A stretch of 64,000 nt of DNA from Bin5 sp965218625 (GTDB lineage: Bacteria > Chloroflexota > Anaerolineae > Caldilineales > Caldilineaceae), in the NCBI GenBank assembly GCA_965218625.1, contig CBDCLG010000012.1:1-64000 (forward strand). Direction: 5' to 3'. Under the pieces are notes generated by a model. The model had not been told where the DNA came from and made no database searches. It saw only the letters and a program-made list of their open reading frames with translations. Shown here piece by piece: positions 7,222 to 15,826 of this stretch; position 1 is the first letter of the stretch; each line of letters begins with the position of its first letter. The translations under genes were made by a program, and so were the position numbers.

Positions 7222-9108
7222 GTGTCGAATCCCATCCCGTTGGTAATCCATGCAACGCATGAAGCGGGCACAAAGGTGGGCGGCATTGGCTCTGTTCTCA
7301 AAGGGCTATTGGGCGCGAAAGAATACAATGAGCAGATTGCTCGCACCATACTGGCAGGTCCGATGTTTGGCTGGGATGCACTCCAGATGGAGCGGCTCAC
7401 AAGCGCAGATAACGGGCTGCAGATCCGATACAGCAGCCTGCACGGGATTTTCCACGGGATCAGCGAGGCAGTTCAATTGGCACTGCGGACAGTTGAGCAG
7501 ACCTATCAAGTGGGGATTCTTTATGGCGTTCGCCGATTTGGGGAGGTGGAGCACGAAGTCTTGCTGGTTGATGCCAGCAACCCGTCGCTGGAGCAGGTTT
7601 CGAGTTTCTATTTCTACCTTTGGGAGCACAATGGCATCGAGAGTCAGCGATATGAGCATGATTACGAATACAGCCTCTATGTCTCGATCGCCCAGCCCAT
7701 TTTTGAGGGCCTGAAGGCGCTGGAAGTTGACGCGGGCCTCGCGCCAAACGAGCGGGTGATCATAGCCCACGAATGGCTGGGAATGCCGGTTGTCTTCGCG
7801 GCTCAGATGAACGAGCCGGAGCAGTGGCGTACGGTCTTTTATGCGCATGAAATGGCGACGGCCCGCCTTCTGGTTGAAGGTCACAGCGGCCACGATACCC
7901 GTTTTTACAATGTTATGCTGCGCGCCAGGGAGTCCCATTTGCCGCTTGAGACTTTGTTTGGCGACCAAGGCGCGCATTTCAAGCACGCCATTGTTCGGCA
8001 GGCGGTGCATTGCGACGCGATTTTCGCCGTGGGCGACCTGGTGAGAGAGGAGCTGCGCTTTCTTGGCGGGCCCTTTGCCAACTGCAGGATCGATCTCGTT
8101 TACAACGGAATCGACGCGGAGGTCAACACGGCGGCGGAACGGCGGAACTCCAGGCGGCGTCTTCGGGAATACTGCAACAGGCTGCTTGGCTTCAAGCCCG
8201 ACTACGTATTCACGCATGTGGCGCGGCTGGTGCCATCGAAAGCTCTGTGGCGAGACACGCGCGTTATGATGCATCTGGAACAGTTGTTGCGTTCGGCCGG
8301 TAGGAAGGCAGTGCTGTTCGTGTTGGCCACCAGCCAGCCGGCCGGCCGGCCGGCAGAGCAGGTGCAGCGCTGGGAGGCGCTATACGGGTGGCCGGTAGAA
8401 CACAGAGCCGACAACGGCGACCTGATAGGCGAAGAAGCGCCATTCTTTTTCGGCAGTGTGGAGCCTTTCAATCATTTCGCTCGCAACAGCCGAATCGTAT
8501 TGGTCAATCAGTTTGGCTGGAGCCGGGAGCTATGCGGCACACGGATGCCAGCAGCGATGGAGTTTCAAGATATCCGCCGCGGCAGCGACGTGGAGTTTGG
8601 CCAAAGTATCTACGAGCCTTTTGGCATCGCGCAGGTTGAGCCGGTCAATTTTGGCGCGATAGCATGCGTAAGCAACGTGTGCGGCTGTATCGGTTTCCTT
8701 GAACAGGGGGCCAGGGAACTTGCGGGGCGAGGGTTGTTGGCGGGCGAAACGGTTGATGGGCAGCCCTTGCGGACAGAGGCTGACGGCGGATGGCCAGCCG
8801 GCCCAGGAGAATCGACGTTTATCAACGACAAAGGCTTCCCGCTGGTCGTCGCCGACTCCATCGGTCTGCCAGAGGAGGAGGCGCCGGGTTCAGCCCAGGA
8901 GGCGCTCGCGATCGACCGGAAAATGCGGGAGAACATCGAGGTGCGCAATGCCGAGGTTACCGCTCGGCAGATCTTCGAACGCCTGCCCTCCCCACGCGGA
9001 CGGGTCGCGGAACGGATCCGAATCGGAAACGACTTGGCCGCAAGCATGAGTTGGGAGGCCGTAGTAGATAGCTATTTTTTGCCGGCGTTGAAGAGAGTAT
9101 GCCTCTAA
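7222..9108 (+). CDS. Glycogen/starch synthase-like glycosyltransferase
   Basis: The 628-aa GT-B enzyme has the nucleotide-sugar loop K-x-G-G near the N-terminus (TKVGGIGSVL, about residue 18), an AHEW motif (about 181) and a C-terminal E-P-F-G-I-A-Q-V-E-P segment (about 473), typical of glycogen synthase-type transferases. It probably extends alpha-1,4-glucan from ADP- or UDP-glucose. It is longer than bacterial GlgA (about 480 aa) and carries extra sequence in the second half. The next plus-strand gene is glgB, which supports a glycogen role. Translation starts at GTG 7222 after GGGAGAAAG. Confidence 0.8.
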   Translation: MSNPIPLVIHATHEAGTKVGGIGSVLKGLLGAKEYNEQIARTILAGPMFGWDALQMERLTSADNGLQIRYSSLHGIFHGISEAVQLALRTVEQTYQVGILYGVRRFGEVEHEVLLVDASNPSLEQVSSFYFYLWEHNGIESQRYEHDYEYSLYVSIAQPIFEGLKALEVDAGLAPNERVIIAHEWLGMPVVFAAQMNEPEQWRTVFYAHEMATARLLVEGHSGHDTRFYNVMLRARESHLPLETLFGDQGAHFKHAIVRQAVHCDAIFAVGDLVREELRFLGGPFANCRIDLVYNGIDAEVNTAAERRNSRRRLREYCNRLLGFKPDYVFTHVARLVPSKALWRDTRVMMHLEQLLRSAGRKAVLFVLATSQPAGRPAEQVQRWEALYGWPVEHRADNGDLIGEEAPFFFGSVEPFNHFARNSRIVLVNQFGWSRELCGTRMPAAMEFQDIRRGSDVEFGQSIYEPFGIAQVEPVNFGAIACVSNVCGCIGFLEQGARELAGRGLLAGETVDGQPLRTEADGGWPAGPGESTFINDKGFPLVVADSIGLPEEEAPGSAQEALAIDRKMRENIEVRNAEVTARQIFERLPSPRGRVAERIRIGNDLAASMSWEAVVDSYFLPALKRVCL

Positions 9109-9245
9109 TCCCGCCTGCTGCGAGCCGGAAAACGGATTCTGGGCTGTTGGAAGGGTCCTCGACCGGGCGTTCTGACAGGCTAGCGGGGTATGGCGGCACC
9201 CATCATTGGGCATTTAACGAGAGAGTGAGTGAAGGGCGCTGAAAG

Positions 9246-11163
9246 TTGACCGGGTCCTGGTTCACGGATGACGAGGCCTACCTGTTCGGTGAAGGGAACT
9301 TCCTCTACAGCTTCCGCAAGTTTGGAGCGCATTACCGGTCTGTGGACGGCGTCGAGGGTGTGCAGTTCGCGGTTTGGGCGCCGAATGCCCAAGGTGTCAG
9401 CGTAATCGGCCACTTCAACGGCTGGGACCCTCAAGCCCAGCCGATGCAGGCTCTGCGCGAGGGAATCTGGGAAGTCTTCGTTCCGACCGAGCTTGCGCCG
9501 GGAAGCTCTTACAAGTATTCGATTCAGCTCCCGCTTGTGGATTTCCGGATTGACAAGTCTGATCCGTACGGATTCTACGCCGAGGAGGCCCCGGACACAG
9601 CGTCCCGCGTCTGGCCGCTGGAAGGGTACGGGTGGGGGGACGAAAAATGGCTTGAAGAGCGTGCTGCCAGGCAAGCGTTTAACCAACCCCTGAATGTCTA
9701 CGAAGTCCACCTGGGCAGCTGGCGGCGAGCGCCGGAAGACAATAGCACACTCGGCTACCGGGAATTGGCCCACCAACTGGTCGCCTATGTGCTGGAGATG
9801 GGCTATACGCACATTGAGCTTCTGCCGATAACCGAGCACCCGTTCGAAGGGTCGTGGGGCTACCAGACGACGGGATATTTCGCGCCAACCAGCCGCCTGG
9901 GAAGACCGGACGATTTCAAGTATTTTGTCGACTATTGCCATAGGAACGGCATTGGCGTCATCCTCGACTGGGCGCCGGCCCACTTTCCCAAGGATGCCCA
10001 CGGGTTTAGGCAATTTCGACGGCACACCCCTATATGAATATGAAGATCCCCGCCGCGGCGAACATCCTGACTGGGGCACGAAGATATTTGACTACGGGCG
10101 CAACGAGGTTCGCAATTTTCTACTGGCAAGCGCCTTATTCTGGGCGGAAGAGTATCACATCGACGGGCTGAGGGTAGACGCAGTGGCGTCGATGCTCTAT
10201 CTGAACTATAGCCGGGAGGAGGGGGAGTGGGTCCCGAACCAATATGGCGGGCAGGAGAATCTCGATGCCATCGCATTTTTGCGACAAGCCAATGAGATGC
10301 TACATGAACGGGCGCCGGGAGTCTTGACTATCGCCGAAGAGAGCTCGATCTGGCCCAGGGTTACCCGCCCCGCCGATGCCGGGGGCCTGGGATTCGATTA
10401 CAAGTGGAACATGGGCTGGATGCACGATACGCTGAGCTTTTTCGAGATGGACCCGCTGGACCGCAGAACCAATCATCGCCTGATTACCTACAGTTTGAGC
10501 TATGCGTTCAGCGAGAAATTCATCCTCCCGTTAAGCCACGATGAGGTCGTCCACCTGAAGAAGTCGATGATTGGCAAAATGCCCGGTGACTTGTGGCAGC
10601 AGTTTGCACATCTCCGCCTCTTCTTCGGCCTGATGAACGCACATCCGGGCAAGAAGCTGACGTTCATGGGAGGAGAGTTTGGCCAGTGGCGGGAGTGGAC
10701 GGAGGTGGTCAGCCTGGATTGGCACCTCCTTGAGCAAGCCGACCACCGGAATTTGCAGCGATTTGTGAGAGACATCAACAGGCTCTACTGCAGGGAAAAT
10801 GCGTTACACCAGGTCGATGACAGCTGGGAAGGGTTTCAGTGGGTCGACTTCCAGGACGCCGATCACTCGATCATCAGCTTTTTGCGCCGGGATGCCGAAG
10901 GCGAGAACAGCATTCTCGTCGTGTGCAACTTCACGCCCGTGCCGCGACACGGTTATCGCGTCGGGCTGCCCGGGCCGGGCCGCTACGATCAGATTCTGAA
11001 CAGCGATTGGGCGATCTATAGCGGCAGCGGGATAGACAATCCGTTTCCCTTGAAGGCTGAGGAGATACCTTGGCAGAACTCTTCATGGTCCACGATTATG
11101 GAACTGCCGCCGCTTGGCGTCTTGTATTGGAAGAGGGTGGAAGAGTCGCTGGAAAGGGAGTGA
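9246..11163 (+). pseudogene. glgB: 1,4-alpha-glucan branching enzyme, broken by a 1-nt insertion
   Basis: The enzyme forms alpha-1,6 branches in glycogen. The first frame (TTG at 9246 to 10037) holds the CBM48 domain and the start of the GH13 barrel. The second frame (about 10000 to 11163) holds the rest, with the nucleophile region (HIDGLRVDAV), the acid/base (LTIAEES) and the third carboxylate (LSHDEVVH) all present. The join is at CACGGGTTTAGGC (10000-10012). Removing one base from the GGGTTT run (10002-10007) restores D-A-H-G-L-x-N-F-D-G-T. The total span is 1918 nt, which is 639 codons plus one base and close to normal GlgB length. All catalytic residues survive, so an assembly indel is a strong alternative to a real mutation. 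The gene lies between the synthase and nagA. Confidence 0.88.
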
Positions 11164-11169
11164 ATTGCG

Positions 11170-12432
11170 TTGAACATCGATGAGTCGACGGCCGCTTCAA
11201 GCAAGGTAAGCGGCACGGCAGTCGCCGGCATCAGCGGCTTGACCGCTCGCACCGTCTTCGGCACGGTGGCGGCGCCGCCTGGTCATGCCTTCACACTCAC
11301 GTGCGATGAGGGGATGGTCGGACCTTGGCTGGCAGAAGGAGCGGAAGTAGACGGCCCATTTCTTGACGCGACCGATTGCATTCTGTTGCCCGGTTTCATC
11401 GACGTTCACATACATGGAAGCGGCGGCGCGGATGTGATGGACGCGACGCCGGAGAGTCTGGCTACGATCAGCAATTTCCTTGTTCGTCACGGCGTTACCG
11501 GCTTCTACGCAACTACCGTGACCGCCTCGCATGCCGATACGCTGGCCGCAGTTTGCAATGTAGCGAGATTTTGCAGCCAGGCATGTTCAGACGAGGGCGC
11601 GGAATCCCTTGTTGGCGCGCGCCTTCTTGGCGTCCACCTGGAAGGGCCATACATCAGCGGAAAGTTTCCCGGCGCGCAGAATCCGGCCTTTGTTCGTCCG
11701 CCGTCTGCGCTGGAGTTTGAAGAGCTACTGGACGCGGGGCCGGTGCGGATGATCACGCTTGCGCCGGAAGAAAGGGGGGCAGGGACGCTGATCGAAATGG
11801 CCCTGGGGTCGAACGTACGCGTTGTGCTCGGCCACACGGCGGCCACGTTCGATGAGGCCAGGGCGGCCGTTGACGCGGGCGTTTCGCAGGCCACGCACAC
11901 GTTCAATGCGATGAAAGGTCTGCATCATCGCCGGCCCGGCACGGTGGGAGCTGTGTTGAGCGACGACAGGATATACGCGCAGCTAATCGCTGACGGAATC
12001 CATGTGCATCCGGCGGCGATGCGCGTATTGGGCCGGTGCAAGGGGCCGACACGCGCGATTCTGATCAGCGATGCGATACGTGCCACGGGCATGCCCGAAG
12101 GGCGCTACGATATGGGCCGGCTGCCGGTCATCGTCCGGAACGGCGCCTGCCGATTAGAGGACGGGACGCTTGCCGGTTCGGTCCTGACGCTGGATGCGGC
12201 GCTGAGGAATTTCATGTCGGCTACGGGCTGGCCGCTTGTGCAGGCCTGGCCGACAACAAGCCTTTCCCAGGCACAGGCGATGGGGATAGATGACGAAGTG
12301 GGCCGCATCAGCAGGGGGGCGCGCGCAGATTTGACGCTCTTGGACACGGAGTCGCGGGTCGTCGCCACAGTTGTAGGCGGGCGTCTCGCATATCTGCGGG
12401 ACGACTGGCGGCTGCAGGGCAGAGCAAGTTAA
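11170..12432 (+). CDS. nagA: N-acetylglucosamine-6-phosphate deacetylase
   Basis: The 420-aa amidohydrolase removes acetate from GlcNAc-6-phosphate to give glucosamine-6-phosphate. Metal and substrate motifs are in the expected order: H-I-H-G (about residue 76), G-V-H-L-E-G-P-Y (about 154), G-H-T (about 221) and H-T-F-N-A-M (about 242), with the catalytic Asp in L-I-S-D-A (about 298). It starts at TTG 11170, six bases after the glgB stop, so it probably shares a transcript with the glycogen genes. It converges with mevalonate kinase, with only 3 bp between the stops. Confidence 0.93.
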   Translation: MNIDESTAASSKVSGTAVAGISGLTARTVFGTVAAPPGHAFTLTCDEGMVGPWLAEGAEVDGPFLDATDCILLPGFIDVHIHGSGGADVMDATPESLATISNFLVRHGVTGFYATTVTASHADTLAAVCNVARFCSQACSDEGAESLVGARLLGVHLEGPYISGKFPGAQNPAFVRPPSALEFEELLDAGPVRMITLAPEERGAGTLIEMALGSNVRVVLGHTAATFDEARAAVDAGVSQATHTFNAMKGLHHRRPGTVGAVLSDDRIYAQLIADGIHVHPAAMRVLGRCKGPTRAILISDAIRATGMPEGRYDMGRLPVIVRNGACRLEDGTLAGSVLTLDAALRNFMSATGWPLVQAWPTTSLSQAQAMGIDDEVGRISRGARADLTLLDTESRVVATVVGGRLAYLRDDWRLQGRAS

Positions 12433-12435
12433 AGG

Positions 12436-13413
12436 CTACGCGCCAACTGCGGTCACCATTGCGCCCGCCGCGCCTCCGGCCAGGAGTGCCTCGCGCACCG
12501 GGCCGATTTTCTCCGGCTCAACCATTGAGATCAGATTGCCGCCGCGCCCGCCGCCGCTCAGCTTTGCACCGGCCGCGCCAGCCTTCTCAGCGATGTCGAT
12601 GAGGCTCTCGAGGGAGGGTGCGCTGACGTCAAGCTGACGCAGGAGCCGCTGATTTTCCCGCATCAGTAACCCCAGGGCCGCCAGTTTCCCACTGGCGATG
12701 GCCCGCCTTGCCTCTTCTGTGATAGCGCCGATAGCATCGAAGATCGCGTCGTAGCGCGCGGCGTCCTCCTGCCGCGCCGCGCGCACATCGGCCACCACTT
12801 GGCCGGTGGGACTGGCGATGCCGGTGTCGGCGATGACCAGGTGGAAGGGTCTGGCGATGTCGAATATCTCGGGTGGCCTGCCGCGGACAAACCAGACGGG
12901 CTGCTCGTAGACTACGACGGTATTGTCGATACCGCTTGGCGTGGCGTGATGTATCTTCTCGACGGCATAGACGATGCGGTTAACAGTTTCGGCGTCGGGA
13001 CAGCCGCGGAAGGTCGGGGCATAGGAGAGGACGGCCCGCGCGAGCGCCGCGCTGACGGCGGCGCCGCTTCCCATCCCGCCCGCAATGGGAATGGTGCTGG
13101 TTACGGAGATGTTCCAGTCCGGTTCGCCATTGAGGCCGGCGGCCTCCAGGGCCAAGCGCACGGCCGTTGCCAAGGGGTCGTCCGGCGAAGAGGGCAGGCG
13201 GATGCGTGCGCCGATGTCGGGGGCAGAGATGGTGCAGCCCGATCCAGGCGCCGCGTTTTCGATGGTGGCGGCAGCCTGTACTTTGGTCACGGGGACGGCG
13301 ATGGCCGGTCGGCCGTAGACGACTGCGTGCTCGCCGAACAGGATGACCTTACCCGGCGCAGTTGTTTTGGCGCTGCTCAAGCGTTTGCCCACGTTGGCGT
13401 TTTCCTCATGCAT
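12436..13413 (-). CDS. mvk: Mevalonate kinase
   Basis: This 325-aa GHMP kinase phosphorylates mevalonate in isoprenoid synthesis. Visible motifs are the N-terminal APGKVILFGEHAVVYG, the ATP loop PIAGGMGSGAAVS, HHATPSGIDN and the C-terminal KLSGGGRGGN. The open frame extends to 13488, but the ATG at 13413 fits the family. It overlaps the end of the glycerophosphodiesterase gene by 8 bp (ATGCATGA), which indicates coupling. No other mevalonate-pathway gene lies in the window. Mevalonate kinase implies use of the mevalonate route, which is known in part of the Chloroflexota. Confidence 0.9.
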   Translation of the reverse strand: MHEENANVGKRLSSAKTTAPGKVILFGEHAVVYGRPAIAVPVTKVQAAATIENAAPGSGCTISAPDIGARIRLPSSPDDPLATAVRLALEAAGLNGEPDWNISVTSTIPIAGGMGSGAAVSAALARAVLSYAPTFRGCPDAETVNRIVYAVEKIHHATPSGIDNTVVVYEQPVWFVRGRPPEIFDIARPFHLVIADTGIASPTGQVVADVRAARQEDAARYDAIFDAIGAITEEARRAIASGKLAALGLLMRENQRLLRQLDVSAPSLESLIDIAEKAGAAGAKLSGGGRGGNLISMVEPEKIGPVREALLAGGAAGAMVTAVGA

Positions 13414-14239
13414 CGGAGGGTGCGGCGGCGGGTCCGGCCTCCGAGAGCCCCAACCGGATCGCGTCGGGCCGGTCGGTGATGACTGCATTGACGCCCAGAG
13501 CCGCCAATCGACGAGCCTCTGCGCCGCAGTTCACGGTCCAGGCATTCACGTTTTGACCGCGGCGGCGGGCCGCAGCCATCAGGGAAGGGTCTATGGACTG
13601 AAAGTGCGGGTGGAGGGCATCCGGCGAGATGAGGGAAACGGACAAGGCGCGGAAGAGATGGAAGGGTAGATGCTTGAACGGCACATTGCGGATCCTTGAG
13701 GCCAAAGAGGGCCGGGGTCCGGCGGGACGAGGAAGTTTGGGAATGTAGAGCAGGCCCAGGGGTATCGCGGGGTCGAGTTTACGCATTTTGCGTAGGGAGA
13801 AGGGATTGAAGCTGGAGACTATGACCCGGTCGTGGAGGCGGCGACGCTGAATCATATGCGATAGCGGTCCCGCTTCGGGGCCTCCGTCCCAGTCCATGTT
13901 CTTGATCTCGACGTTGACGATGCAGCGGTCTGCCGTCAGTTCAAAGACTTGCTCCAAGGTGGGGATCGGCGTACTTGCGAAGGCGTCGTTGAAGCGAATG
14001 CCGGCATCGACATCGACGAGCTGTGCCAGGGTATGCTTGCGGAGGAGGCCTGTACCGGTTGTTGTGCGCTTCAGGTTGAAGTCATGCAGTACGACCAGCT
14101 CGCCGTCGGCGGTGGCCTGCACATCCAGCTCGATGCCGTCTGCGCCCATTTCCAGCGCCTTTGAGAAGGCCGGCAAGGTGTTCTCGGGCGCGACGGCGCT
14201 GGCTCCTCTGTGGGCGAAGATCAGCGGCTGGGAGGACAT
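13406..14239 (-). CDS. Glycerophosphodiester phosphodiesterase
   Basis: The 277-aa GDPD TIM-barrel enzyme hydrolyses glycerophosphodiesters to glycerol-3-phosphate and an alcohol. Catalytic elements are FAHRG near residue 8, PENTL, G-I-E-L-D-V and V-V-L-H-D. The start ATG 14239 has a strong AAGGAGGG; the open frame further upstream lacks support. There is no signal peptide, so the enzyme is probably cytoplasmic. It is coupled to the mevalonate kinase gene downstream. Confidence 0.9.
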   Translation of the reverse strand: MSSQPLIFAHRGASAVAPENTLPAFSKALEMGADGIELDVQATADGELVVLHDFNLKRTTTGTGLLRKHTLAQLVDVDAGIRFNDAFASTPIPTLEQVFELTADRCIVNVEIKNMDWDGGPEAGPLSHMIQRRRLHDRVIVSSFNPFSLRKMRKLDPAIPLGLLYIPKLPRPAGPRPSLASRIRNVPFKHLPFHLFRALSVSLISPDALHPHFQSIDPSLMAAARRRGQNVNAWTVNCGAEARRLAALGVNAVITDRPDAIRLGLSEAGPAAAPSDA

Positions 14240-14352
14240 GGCCCTCCTTCGGCGATGCTGCGGCAGGGAAGGATTGTCAAACTCAGGGGGCGCTTGAAGC
14301 GGCGTCCGGGTGTTCGCGATCCAGGCCAGTAGCCCGCGACTCGACGCCAGGC

Positions 14353-14616
14353 CTAGCCCTGGAGAATGAACATCCACTCCTCCAGATCGTCATCGTTAGG
14401 TTTGTGCTCGACGTAGCAGATGCGAAAGTTATGGCGTTCGATAATCGTGAGGATGTCGATCAGCGAACGGCGCTCTGCTTTGGCCGGGTGGTATTCCAAC
14501 TCGCCGATTGAAACCTTTACGTCTTCCTTGATAAGGCTGTCGCCCAGCACTTCTATGCGCCAGGTCTTGCCGGCAGATGTCTGGCGGGCTTTGGTCTGCA
14601 GAATGATAGTGTGCAT
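14353..14616 (-). CDS. Conserved small protein of unknown function (87 aa)
   Basis: The product (MHTIILQTKARQTSAGKTWR...) looks like a compact alpha/beta fold ending in EEWMFILQG. The start ATG 14616 has AGGGG a few bases before it. The longer open frame upstream is antisense noise. It lies between the histone-deacetylase-like gene and the glycerophosphodiesterase gene on the same strand. No family is recognised. Confidence 0.65.
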   Translation of the reverse strand: MHTIILQTKARQTSAGKTWRIEVLGDSLIKEDVKVSIGELEYHPAKAERRSLIDILTIIERHNFRICYVEHKPNDDDLEEWMFILQG

Positions 14617-14653
14617 GTTTCCCCTTACATTACGAACGGATCGAACTCGTTTG

Positions 14654-15766
14654 TCAATGTTTCGGCAGGCCGCGGCTCTTTCCTGGCGTTGGAAGGCCGA
14701 GGCGCCGCATGACAGCCAGCAGGACCTGTTCTGCGGCCTCGGGGCGCGCCTCGACTGCGCCAAAGGGATCGCTGACGCCGGCCTCGTCGCCGCAGAGCGT
14801 GCGGAGGGTGGAAAGTACGCAGTGCGGCAGGGCATCCAGATGGTATCCGCCTTCGAGTGTGCAGATCAGCCGGCCCCGGCACAGCGCGTCTGCCAAGGCG
14901 AGCAGCTCCTCCACGAGCCTGGCGTAACCGGCGACGCTGACGCGATGCTCGCTGAGCGGGTCCAGCCAGTGGCCGTCGAATCCAGCCGAGAGGAAGATCA
15001 CATCTGGCGCAAACTGATGCGCCAGCGGCGTCAACACCTGGATCAACGCGGCGAGGTATCCGGCGTCGCCGACGCCGGCGGGGAAGGGCACATTCACGGT
15101 GTAGCCTTCGCCGGCGTCGCGCCCGAATTCGTCGATGGTCCCGCTGAAGGGGTAGTGGGGATACTGATGGATGCTGAAGAAAAGAACGGAGCTGTCGTCG
15201 TAGAACATCTCGGCCGTACCGTTGCCGTGATGCACGTCGAAGTCGACGATCAGAACCCGCTGCGCGCCGTGCCGCTGCTGGGCATGGCGTGCGGCGACGG
15301 CGACGTTGCCCAGCAAGCAGAATCCTTTGGCGCTGTTGGGCCTGGCATGATGGCCCGGCGGCCGTACGAGGGCAAATCCGTTGGCCGCCGCCCCGGTCAT
15401 GACTGCGCCAGTAATCGACAGCAGACCGCCCACGCCCCGCAGCGCGGCTTCAAAGCTGGCGCCAAGGACGTAGGTGTCCTGATCGAGCCAGCCCGCAGTA
15501 CCCAGGTTGCCGGGCAATACTTCGCCGCCTCGAATGTGCGTTGCCAGGTCCCGGCAGATAGCTTCCAACTGTTCAACATAGTTCGCTCCGTGCACGGCCA
15601 GGACCGGGTCGAGTGTGGCAAGGTTTTCGGGCAGGCGCGTCAACTTATCGAGGATGCCGTCCTGCTCCAGGAGGGCCCAGACGCGCTCCATCCGGCGATG
15701 GTTTTCGGGATGGCCGTCGAAGGTATGGTTAAGCTCGAACGGATCGTACACGTAAGCAGTTGTCAT
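14654..15766 (-). CDS. Histone deacetylase/acetoin-utilisation-type amidohydrolase
   Basis: The 370-aa arginase/deacetylase-fold enzyme shows the class signature RPPGHHA (the His pair, about residue 134), the zinc ligands in D-F-D-V-H-H-G-N-G and a later Asp in A-G-F-D-G-H, plus LEGGYHLDAL near the end. Bacterial members deacetylate small molecules such as acetylpolyamines, or acetyl-lysine. The true substrate is unknown. It sits in the minus-strand unit below the nucleoside ABC transporter. Confidence 0.9.
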   Translation of the reverse strand: MTTAYVYDPFELNHTFDGHPENHRRMERVWALLEQDGILDKLTRLPENLATLDPVLAVHGANYVEQLEAICRDLATHIRGGEVLPGNLGTAGWLDQDTYVLGASFEAALRGVGGLLSITGAVMTGAAANGFALVRPPGHHARPNSAKGFCLLGNVAVAARHAQQRHGAQRVLIVDFDVHHGNGTAEMFYDDSSVLFFSIHQYPHYPFSGTIDEFGRDAGEGYTVNVPFPAGVGDAGYLAALIQVLTPLAHQFAPDVIFLSAGFDGHWLDPLSEHRVSVAGYARLVEELLALADALCRGRLICTLEGGYHLDALPHCVLSTLRTLCGDEAGVSDPFGAVEARPEAAEQVLLAVMRRLGLPTPGKSRGLPKH

Positions 15767-15826
15767 TGCAGAAGCGGCAAGGGTTTTCGGGACTGAACGA
15801 CCGCATAGGGATCTTGCACGGCGGTA

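Noticed and set aside
10000..10012. Programmed frameshifting in glgB
   Set aside because: There is no slippery heptamer with a downstream structure, and glgB is not known to use recoding. A sequence indel is simpler.
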